Positions 22,401 to 34,400 of a stretch of DNA of 64,000 nt are shown here, in pieces. The notes under the pieces are model-generated. The model made no database searches, was not told the DNA's origin, and was given only the letters and a program-made list of their open reading frames with translations. How positions within the stretch are numbered: position 1 is the stretch's first letter; every line of letters starts with the position of its first letter. This stretch comes from Incurvaria masculella. Its lineage: Eukaryota > Arthropoda > Insecta > Lepidoptera > Incurvariidae. Location: contig OX335643.1 of NCBI GenBank assembly GCA_946894095.1, positions 6,931,036 through 6,995,035 on the forward strand. Direction: 5' to 3'. The translations under genes were made by a program, and so were the position numbers.

Positions 22401-25400
22401 ACGGCGCGTACAAGCCGGACAGCCGCGGCACGCCGACCAACCCGCGCCCGGTGCGCGTGCGCCCGACGCCGCCCACCACCGGCGAGATCATCCTGAACAA
22501 CTACAGGACGACCGAGTCGCCCGGCTTCCCGTACCCGGGACCGAACCAGGTTGCGCCCGGCGGCGGCAAGCCGGGACAGGGCCCGGCGCCGTTCGGCCAG
22601 GGGGTCAAGGGGCAGTTCGGCCAGGGCCAGCAGGTCTCGCAAGGGTTTGGGCAGAGCGTCTCGCAAGGATTCGGACAGACGGTTACTCAAGGACAAGGTC
22701 AGTTCGGTCAGGCCGGACAGGCCGGTAAAGGCCAGTTCGGCCAGGCTGGACAAGGCCAGTTTGGACAGGCTGGACAGGGACAGTTCGGACAGGCTGGACA
22801 AGGCCAGTTCGGACAAGCCGGAAAAGGGCAATTCGGTCAAGTTGGCCAAGGACAAATAGTTAGCACAGGCCAAGGACAGATCGTTAGCACAGGCCAAGGA
22901 CAATTCGGTCAAGTAGGTCAAGGGCAGATTGTAAGCAAAGGACAAGGCCAATTCGGACAGGCTGGGAAAGGTCAATTTGGCCAGGTTGGACAACAAGGAT
23001 TCGGACAAACCATCACCCAGTCAACATCTCAAACCGTAACGCAGCAGCGGGGACAGTTCGGTCAACAAGATCAAGGACAGAGTGAGACACAAGGACAAGG
23101 CCAATTCGGACAGAATGGCCAAGGCCAGATCGTGAGCCAGGGACAAGGCCAAATTGTGAGCCAGGGAGAAGGCCAGTTTGTCAGCCAGGGCCAGGGCCAG
23201 ATTGTGAGTCAAGGACAAGGTCAAATTGTCAGCCAAGGTCAGGGACAATTTGGAAAAAAGGGACAAGGCCAGATTGTGAGCCAGGGACAGGGCCAATTCG
23301 GTCAAGTTGGTCAAGGACAGGCCGTAAGCCAGGGGCATGGTGAAATTGTCAGTCAAGGCCAGGGCGCGATTGTGACCCAAGGACAAGGCCAAATTGTTAG
23401 TCAAGGACAGGGACAGTTCGGACAAAAGGGACAAGGGCAGATTGTGAGCCAGGGACAGGGTCAATTCGGTCAATCTGGTCAAGGACAGGCTGTAAGCCAG
23501 GGGCAAGGCCAATTCGGTCAAGTTGGCCAAGGACAAATCGTTAGCACGGGACAAGGACAATTCGGCCAATTCGGTCAAGGACAGATTGTGAGCCAGGGAC
23601 AGGGTCAATTCGGCCAAGTTGGTCAAGGCCAGACTGTAAGCAAAGGACAAGGTCAATTTGGCCAGGTTGGTCAGGGCCAGATTGTCTCGCAAGGTCAAGG
23701 ACAGATAGTCAATCAAGGACAAGGACAGATCGTTAGCCAGGGTGGTGGCGCTTTCGGGCAATATGAGACTGGAGAGTCGGTGCAGAGAGTATTCCTCAGC
23801 CGATACGGCGCCGGCGGCCAGTGCGGACTACAAAAGGTAAAAATAGTTTATTTATAAATTTTGACAAACCTAAATACAAAAATACTTACGCGTATGCCAT
23901 CACGGCGTGGAATACACTGCTCACCATGGAGTAGGGAGGTAGAGAGGAGATGTTGTTAGCTTATATTACTAGAGAGCGCAATGTCTCTAGTGCAGCGGGA
24001 AGATGGGGGAAATCACTTTAGGGTGGGGTCATGCACCGCGTATTTTTGCTAAGCCCATCTACCGGAAGAACCGGAAATGTTATTGTCCATGTATTTTTAT
24101 TCCATCACTTAAACTAGATGGCGCGTTTGCATTTTACTGTTGCTTTTCTCAATAAAAAAACCCTTAACAACTTCTATTCATGCGTTCCCGCGGATTTCAA
24201 TTATTTTAATATAAAAAAATCATAAATTGATGCATAATCAGATCAAATTTTCCAACCGTACGAACAAAATTATCGCGCATCATGTGTCCGCAACACCGCC
24301 AGCGACTGACGCTAAGCCACGCCTTCTTATCACGTGGGCTGTGGTCCCAGTTCACGGGCACGTGCCCAGTTTACTCCTCTCTACCTCCCTCCTCCGTGCT
24401 GCATACTTCTGTTGACGTAGGATGTGCGACCAGCAGGTCTACTCTTGGCCCTGCAATAACAATTAAGTTTGACTGGAAAGATAATTTGTTGGCATCAATA
24501 TGAGAGATTTAAATCTCGTAGTTGGCTCTATTATCATATTTTCTATATTTCTTTGTCTATATATCAGAGTGAGTCGGTACGCTGAGATGACTTAGGAAAG
24601 TAGAACAGTTGAACGTGTCTCGGAAGAATGACGAAACCAATTAAGATTAGGCCTATTCTAATCTTCATTGATATTCCGTGCTCTGGAATCTTTCCATCGA
24701 AAAGGTGGGTGACCAAGTGGTTTTTTCTCAGTTGAGAACCTTATAAAACAGGTTTTCTCGGCATAAAGGCATAGGATATATTCCTGATTCCTGAGCACGA
24801 AACACCAAGAATAGGCTTGCGGATCGTTTTCTGCTCCGCTCTTAATTGGTTTCATCATTCTTCCGTCACATATTCCCTCGGTTTTTTAAGTCATCTCTTC
24901 ATACATCTGTGTTTTTCCAGGGTTATTTTACAAATACCTTCATAAAAATTTATCACATAAAAACAATATTTATTTTCAAGTTAATCCATATTGAAACATA
25001 TTAGAGCAATTCTCATAAAATTTCGCACACTATAGCGATCAATTAATTAACATTTAATGTATATCTTCACGCTAATTATCCCGTTTGACGTATATAACCA
25101 TGTTGCTTTTATAGTTTTGATGCAACATTAATCACCGGTTTTAGTCATTATTAACGACTTGAATTTATGATATATCGGTTCGATTAGTATCATCTTACTA
25201 AGTGGATTATCCAATGCCGAGTAAAAAGTGGCTAACCTTTCGCTACTGGCAACTTTTTATGCTAAATGCTGTTTCAATTTCGAAATATACTAAAGGCAAC
25301 GTTTGGAGGTAACTTTTGATGTGGAATTAAATAAATTAGAGCTCCTTTCAGTGGACTTAGGAATATACGGGACATAAGAAGATGTTTTTTTTTTATTTTA

Positions 25401-28400
25401 AGGGCTTATTTCATTTACATAGTTTGTAAATGCGATCTGTTAAAACAGTAAAATTGCTGCAACGATTTAAAGTAAATTTCTATATTGATGGAGTAGCTAT
25501 ATTTCAAAATAAATTGTTTGCTGTTTATGAATAAAATTAGGCGTATATGCATATAAAAATCATAAAAATACTTTGAACAAAGATTGAGTGCGTAAGATAT
25601 TTACTGTTGGTGGCAAATATGGCTACACCATGAATGTATTCTTTCACTTTTTGAAATTTCATAATAAGGTGATGGTAGATTTTTAAGTGCGCTTTCCTTA
25701 GCCCTTATAGATGCAATCAACTGTTGTCACGCCCTTAACGATATATATGACCTTAGGACGACCGTATCCATTGCGCTATTCTTTTAAATTTTATAGTTTT
25801 TAGAAGAAACACTTATATTCAATCATTATTTACGGAATAACATGGAAACATTTTATTATTTAGATTAATAAAAGTTGGTCCTTATAAATAGGATTGATTT
25901 ATTAAACCAGGTTTTTTTTTAAATATCATAAAATGGTTAAAATGTCAAGTTTTTCCGATAACCATGTTTAAAGAAAAGGGCTTATTAATAAAACCAATCA
26001 TACAAAACGAACGCTTTAACGGATACGGTCGTTCTATGGTCAGAAATGTTCGTTGCTCCTTTGCAGTAAATACATTTCACATAAACAAACGAGCCAGAAA
26101 TGGCATCGCTGATGATATTTGTCGTTCCTCTTCTCAAATACCAAGACATTCCTTCCTCCAATCGACATTAGACTCTATCCTCGCGTCCGCAGGGTCAGAA
26201 GCCGTACGGGAACCGCAACGAGCTGGAGGTAGACTTCTCGGAGATCCCGTGGCAGGCGATGGTCCTGCTGCAGACGAACCGCAGCCTGCTGTGCGGTGGT
26301 GTGATCACCCGGCCGGAGGTGGTGGTGACGAGCGCCGCCTGCGTCGATGGGTGAGTGCACTGAGAAAAAAATATTGTTGGCCCAACAAAGACACTTTAAC
26401 CCTGGAGAGCCGTCATAGTGAATTGGTTGCAACGACAACCTTTATTTTGTCGACCATATATACAGTCTAACAAAGTAATTCTAGCAAAACATACTAGACA
26501 TTGTTGCGCTCGCAACTTCCACTTTGTTACACTAACAAACAGTGACCCAAGTTGTTACAGTAACAAATACGACTTTGTTTCAATGACAAAAAGAAATTGA
26601 CAAAATAAAAACTGTCCTGAGAAATAAGCTCGATTCGTTATAGTAACAACTTATTTTGATGCTTCAACAATTTTTTTCTGACAACGTGATTTTTGTCACT
26701 TTGTCAGCCTAATAATAATAATAAAATAAAAATTAAATAATAATATGTTTAAATATCTTTGGTATATACATATTTTATATCATACATATTTAAATATCAT
26801 ATTGTAAAATATAATATATGTTCCAATATATAACTTAAATAGATACAGTTTAATCGGCAATTAATTATGTTTATTATATATGTTTAAGTATTTCAAAGTG
26901 CCTGAGGTGGCCTCAAGAAAACATGTCTCCTTTGAAAAATATTTTTGAATGGTGGATACGTTACATTTAAGTCGGAGAATATATAATATAAATAATACAG
27001 CATGTGCGTAATCTTTATTCTTTTTTTCAATTGACAGTCGCCCCCCGCTCTGGGCTTTCTATTATTTTTACCAATTCTCCTTCGTTTGTGTGAATTCTTA
27101 AATGGTGTGCTTTTTTTGATGGTGCTTTTTTCTGTTTATTGGTATCTGTGACTTTACCTAGTATAAAATAACATTTATTTTCGAGAGTATGAGAATACAG
27201 CGGCGAACTTCACACTAGTGTTGAGTTAGTGAAGATATATCTGTCCTTATTTTCCCCTGAAGATGAATGAAGATATATCTATAATAAACGTAACTCTAAT
27301 ACAAACCAGAAATTGTGCATTCCAACCTAAGCAAAGCATTAAGTAAAGGTTTGGAATTGGGCCATGGGACTAGACGACTCCTAAAAACATGATCTTGATT
27401 TTGCCGTTGAAGGATTTTACTTATGTCCTGGAAGTATTCAGGTTCAGCCAGGCAATTCCGAGAGAAATATGAACTGCTCTCCTTTCATCACATCGTGATA
27501 ATACAAATTGTCTATTCGTTTTTTAGTTCATTCATTTATCTCCATTTGGTGTACACAAACTCTTGAATTCGCATTTTTTATAGACTATTCGCTTACCAAT
27601 GACGAGGAAGAACCATAAAACTACGTCGGGAATCAAAATGAATTATATACATTATTATTATGGCAAAAAATATATATGTTAATTTATCCCATTAAATGCT
27701 ACCACCTACAGAAATAAGACAGCAACTAACGAATAACAATACCGTATGAATTATATTACTGCATCAGATTCTGACCAAAACCTAAAACCAACGTATGTTA
27801 ACTACCCTCCCCCTTTCCAAAGAGATATAGTCGCACAAAGCAATATTCTAGAGTTCTCATCAACTCTTTCATTCACAGACTGGAAGCCAAGAGCGTGCTG
27901 ATCAAGGGAGGCGAATGGAAGCTCGGAATCGACGAGGAGCCGCTGCCGTTCCAGATCGTCCAGGTGAAGACGATCCTGCGGCACCCCGGCTACCGGCGCG
28001 GCAGCTTCCAGAACGACGTGGCCATCCTGATCCTGGAGGAGAACCTCAGGCTGGCGAACAACATCCAGCCGATCTGCCTGCCCGGCCAGGGCGACACGCT
28101 CGACGGATTCTACAACGGCGCCGGCGAGTGCATCGTGACGGGGTGGGGCAAGCAGGTGTTGCAAGGTCAGTGAGTCAAGAATGTTGAAAAAAAAATAACC
28201 GACTTCAAAGAAAAAGCACTAAAAAGTAAAAAAAATAATTGCCATTTTCGTAGTTACGATTGTTGTATTTTTTTAGTCGGCGTCAGCCAGGCATGCGCTG
28301 TGCCAGTCAAGAGAACCTTGGCTGCCTTCTTTACACGTCCTCTCCAATAAAAAAAGAATCATCGAAATCGGTTGGCGTTATATTGAGTTATTCGTCCATT

Positions 28401-31400
28401 TGTCGCGCACATACTTAATACAAAGTTAAGACTTATATGATGTTCTCATGAATATCATTGTCAGAACTAATCAAATTGAAATGGGACCACACGGAAAGTA
28501 TCAGCTTTCAAATAAAAATAATAATCATCATAATCGGTTCACCCAGGCGAAAGTTCTGAGGTATCAAACATGAAAAAAATACAGACAAATTGAGAACATC
28601 CTCCTTTTTTGAAGTCGGTTAAAAATTGTAGAGATGGAAAGGTGGGTCAGGCGGACACCATGGTAAATACCATTCCAGTTGAATTACAGGTGAACAGGAC
28701 AAATCTAGGGATTACCTTGGTAAATTAATTCGTCGGGTGAATAGCAGGTGGACAGCAGAAAAGAGAGTGATTCAATCTGACGTTTGGTTGCATTTTTACA
28801 ATGCTAACTGTCAAACGACGTGTTATTAAGCCAAGTGAACTAAAATGTACTAGTTGGCTTGGCACGATATGCAACTAAATTTCCGATTTAATCACTTATT
28901 GTCTGTTCACGTGCTTATCACTTTACGAGGTATTTATCATGGTAACCTCCGATGTTTAGTTGCATTTCGTATCAAACGATGTGTTATTCGTCCAAGTCAC
29001 TGATAGTTACCAGTTGGCATGGTAGGAAATGCAGCTAAACGTCAGAATGAACTCACTTCCCTGTTCACCTGATATTCACTTTTTGTTATTTACCAAGGTA
29101 GCCCCCCTGAGCCAAGCGCCGATCGGTACGATTTCTTGCCGCTATAACATGAGCAGTGTTGTATAGTGAGTAGTCAAAAACTATTAAAAATGACAAGCTC
29201 CACAGCAGTCCTAACCGTTTCACCACCCACTAATGCGGTAGGTGTTAAGTCCGACACAAAACAAACACTTTTATATTATTTTAGCGACACGCCAAGTGAG
29301 TAGCAGTTCCGGCCACCGACACACATCCCGGCCGCTCGCGTAACCGCCGCGCGTGCGTGAGATAACGAGAGAAATTCCCGCTGTTTGTCATTATTTTTAT
29401 TCGCTTAAAAATAAAACTCACACTTCTGTCATCGCCGCGAGTTGTTGACGACGATCGAGAATTATATACAGGGTGTCAGCGGAGGTATGGTCCATAATTA
29501 AAACTTTTGGACCATAACCCTAAACGTACATTGGTGGAATATTTGATATCCGTTCTCTGATTGCTGCGGATTTAACTTAATCTTTTCTTTGGGGGAGCTA
29601 GAACTGTTTGCCCTTCTAGTAGTTGAAAGTGAAAAATGTTATGATATGTGCAACCTTCGCATGATATCTACATAGTTCTCATGTGATATAGGTATTGGGC
29701 TAATATATTGATTGGCTATCCATGTCCATAAAAAAACGGATATCAAGCGCCTGTCTGACTAAATTGTTAGTCTGAATATCGCGTGATTTCATAGGATCAC
29801 TTCACGAAACAGCACCATCTAGTAGTAGATAATGGAAGCATGATCATTTTATGTATACGACATTACCGTTATCTCATTAATTTCAGTTTCAAATTCCTGC
29901 TTCCGACGAATGTCACGACCAATACTTTTTCAGATTATTTTCATAATCTGATTACAATGCTTCAAATGTAGATGTCGCTGAAACTCAAATTAATAATGGA
30001 AGCATTGTGTCGAGTCGAATATAACCGAAAATTCGTTGGCTGACGTAATTGTCGGGATAACTCAACAGTAGAGGAGTGAATACGTAGTCTAAAGGTCGCA
30101 GTTTCGAATCCTTCTTCCGAAGAAAGTTCAGACAAACAACTTTGTCTGATTCTGATTACATTCCTTCAATGTACATAGATGTCGTTGTACAACCACAAAT
30201 AAAAGATGTGACGAATATGTCGCATTCATTAAATACATAAAAATATCTACCACGACATTAGATGTGGTATTGGATATCCATGTCCTGTTACTTAATAAAT
30301 CTGTGACCCTATAGCCCTCCGTAGAGGCGCGGTGGGAAGGGAGGGTGCCGCCGCCGAAAGGAGAAGTGTCGAAGACTCTCTCCGGCTTGAACTTGCCGCC
30401 ATATTGGGTCAATGCCGCCCCGGCGGCGGCGGCCTCGTGGCGTAATCGGTGAGGTCGGCAAAACAAGATGGCCGCTCGTAGAATAATGCAGATTCGGTAG
30501 AGAATGAATCTGTTTATTAGTAATTATGTGTCAATCAAAGTGTATAGGACTGACGAAATACAATAAAAAAATACTGTAGCTTAAGAGGGCGTGTAAATCA
30601 AAGTAGCGGCTCGTAGCCTAGTGGCGTGGGGACTAGACTAGCATGCCAGAGGTTTGGGTTCAAATTCTCATTCTGAGTTAGATAAGTGTAATAGGACTGA
30701 CGAAATACAATAAAAAAATACTGTAGCTTAAGAGGGCGTGTAAATCAAAGTAGCGGCTCGTAGCCTAGTGGCGTGGGTACTAGACTAGCATGCCAGAGGT
30801 CTGGGTTCAAATTCTCATTCTGAGTTAGATAAGTGCATTTCGTCACGAATACGAGCTCCTCCCTGGTTCGGGATCCATGTACAACTGTAGGTCCCCTTCC
30901 CCTACTATGTGGTAGGGTTTAAGCCCGCCCGGGTTGGTACCATCGCATTGGATGAAAAGATGGTCAAAGCGACAATGAAAAATTGCCCGTGTTTTCCATC
31001 CAGTTCAATATAGCCGTGCTCATAAAGGGAAGGTCCTGGTGTGGCACCTAAGCCTTCGCGAATGTGGTGTATTGGGCTAATATCATAACGGTGGTATTAG
31101 GTGGATATATGGTATTAGCTATTCATGTCAGGTTGCATAAAAAAAAATGGCGTTACGGTCTTTCATCACTATATCCCATCGCATCATACAATTGTAAAAT
31201 TGGCTAGCTGAGATAATTATGAGCCATAGCTAAAATTATAAGTCATCATAAACAGTGTTGTCAGATGAGAATGTGTGAGATATAAACACTTACAGTGTTG
31301 GCGAACACAAAGCTGTCAAATATGTAATGTTATAATTTATGAAAAATGCCACCATTCTTTGGTAATTATGAGGGATTGCGCAAATAGTGGCGTAATGTCA

Positions 31401-34400
31401 GGCAATATTTTGCGAATAAAAATCACGAAGTGAAATCGCACATCCATGTCGGTATGTCTTCAGTTAGAGAATTTCTGAGAATTATTTGGAGAAAAGGCAC
31501 GCAAAAAAAAATTGAAGAGCAAAAAAAGATGGCCGTTATGGGACACCTGCAGATGTAAAAAATAAGACTAATTTAAAAATTGATATAATAATAAAATTTA
31601 ATTATTAGAATGTTTAATTAATGACAAATTAATGAATAAATATGGTGTAAAACTAGTGACCTGTATTGTTTGGACAATTCTTAATGTATAATGCAACAAA
31701 TTAAATAATAATGCAAACCAAAATCTGACAGTAACTGTAATTAAAAAGAAACACTCTAAAATCTATTATCTAAAATCTAAAAACTATATATAAATTCCTG
31801 TATTGCGGTTCTGGGGCGGTTGGTGGCTGCTCGGTACCGGATGTGATGGAATAGAAGAGCGTCACGCCACTTGCCGTCGCGCCATCGGCTTTACCGCCAA
31901 GATGGATCAATAGATATTTTACATCAAAAATTAGATGGTAGGAGTCCCGCCCGGGTCGGTTCTATTGTATTGAATGATCTATGATCAATACATTAAAATG
32001 AATTACTTTAATTTGTCAGCAATATTTAACTTTTCAGTTTTAAATAATTTAAACTGTTGGTTGCTGCTATTGTTCTTTGTTCTTTGCCTTAATCTGTTCT
32101 ACCAAGGAATTGTTTGGCAGTAGCATTTAGATCTAAATGGGTATTTCATAATTGTGGACGGAAAAAATATGCTATGAAGTTTCTTTGCGGGTTCATTTTT
32201 GCTCGGATGATCGAATCCGCGGATCTTTGTGACGTAACTCAGTGTAGTTTGACTACCAAAAAAGTTTAACTAAATGAAATAATTATGCGGCAATGAAAAT
32301 ACTCCGTGTTTTCCATGCAGTTCAATGTAGCCGAGCAATATAAAGAAAGTCCTGGCATGGTCCCTAGTTCCTTCCTATGCGGTGTGCTAAGCTAATATCT
32401 CACGGTCAGTTACATAAAAAAAATTAAGGTTTTTCCGCCGACGTTACCTCGACGACCGGTCGGTCATCTCCGCGCGCCGTTAACGCGCCGCACAAACAGA
32501 CGGGTTACATCACACCGCGCGGCATTCCCGCGTTCTCGGCCGCCGCGCTCGATACCCACTTACCGACAGACGCTACCGTCCGCGTGGCGCGTGCCCAGAG
32601 GCTATGTTTATTACACATATGGGACCAGACATGGGTGGCTAATACCAAACTTTTTTTTTTATGCGACCTGACATGGATGGCTAATACAACACAACTACCG
32701 TTATGATATTGGCCCAATAGACCACATTCCCGAAGGAATTAGGTGCCACGCCAGGACCTTTCCATTATGAGCACGGCTACATTGAACTGGATGGATAACA
32801 CGGACAATTTTTCATTGCCGCTTCGCCCATCTTTTCATCCAATGCGATGGTAACAACCCGGGCGGGCTTAAACCCTACCTCCTAGTAGGGGAAGGAGACC
32901 TACAATTTTACATGGATTCTGAACCATGGAGCAGCTCGCATTCGTGACGAAATGCACTTATCTAACTCAAAATGAGAAAGACAGTGGTACATGAACGGGG
33001 CGAGGATTTGAACCCAGACCTCTGGTACGCTAGTCTAGTCCCCGCGCCACTAGTCTACGAGCCGCTCACACCACACTTGTTGTCACGATATTAGCCCAAC
33101 ACACCGCATTTCCTAAGGAATCAAGTTGGGTACCTAAGAATTTCGTTAGTTCGGTAAGAACGGAATTGGCGTTTACGGAACTTTGAAGTTCCGATCCAGA
33201 CACTCTTTTTGTATGGTCGATCGGTTTACGCGTGAAAACTTAACAGGCTGACAGAGAAACCTTATTTTGTTAATTAGTTGGATTTGAAAAAGAATTATTT
33301 GCATTTGATAGGCCAATTCTTGAGGAGGTATTTAACATGACGCTACGACGCGGGGGCGCATTTAACCGGGCTCAGCTGAGGTGATTGTCCAACATTAAAT
33401 TGACGTGAGCGGAGCCGGGATCTTAAGCTAGTATATATTTATATTTACCTATCTCGTGGGCAGCTTATAATATACTGAGAAACTGCCCGCCCCTTAGTGT
33501 GCCTCTCCAATCTGTGAGAATCGGTTAGCGAACCCACCTCTGTAGTATTCTTGGAAGACCAGGTATCATTCAGTCGAGAAAACCGCTTTGACAACTGCTT
33601 TAACTGTTATATTTCTCGACTGAAGTATTTCTGATTCCTGCACGGAATAGGCCTACTGGAACCCGCCATCAAAATGGAAAATACAAACGAGCTTCAACCA
33701 TCCTGCATTCAATACGTTCAATGTTCATGGCACAAACCCGGGCGGAAGTAATAGCAACCCACAGTATTTCATGGCCGAGAAGTATTGTTTCAGAAATTAT
33801 TAAGAAGATAATATTCCTATTTTCATGACAGATTCATGAATCCTGAAGGTATAGATTGAAATTTCAGTATGACCCTCAGATCAAAAAAGGATGGAGATAT
33901 GCTATCTATCGCGTTACCTTTGAGACCGACTGTCTCCAATTTCCTAAAGCTACCAACGTATGTACATGCCAAACGCAAACATAACCACAGACGTATTGGA
34001 GGGTTTTTGTTTGTGAGAACTAAATCTCTTCTGCGGTGTTGCCAGATAATGACGGACTTCTCGCGTCTCTCTCCCTACCTCACCACGCAGATAAAATGTC
34101 AACAGAGGCGAGGTGCTAAGGTTAACTTGTGGCGAAAACCAGCAGAGCTTAACAGTTAAGGCACGGTTGCAGAATGAAACGTCAATATTATGTTGACATG
34201 CCGTCACACACACGTCACTTATTGTAGGAAGTTTTCAAGAAACCTCAGTTGACTCCATGCGTTTAACAAAAAGTGACAGACTCAAACGCTGGTAAATTTA
34301 AAACCGGCTGTTCGGCTGTGTGTATGTCTATTCCTTAAAGTCAATGAAACTTGTTTGAACATCCCATAGAAATGATAGATAAATACAAAATACGAACACA

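Larger units (their letters stand above)
23837..26192 (+). other. scaf intron C-D
   Basis: 2,356 bp. Contains a long-inverted-repeat element at 24584-24897 and a second pair of inverted 20-bp tracts near 23930 and 24380. From 24900 it is AT-rich with nothing recognised. Confidence 0.7.

Noticed and set aside
22208..23761. Long open frames antisense to scaf exon C rich in Leu, Ser and Ala
   Set aside because: They follow from the Gly/Gln repeat read backwards; no splice or start context, and the plus-strand frame is explained by domain structure.
30608..30837. Possible tRNA genes at the GTAGCCTAGTGGCG heads
   Set aside because: B box present, but no acceptor stem pairing; the same head begins a dispersed SINE.
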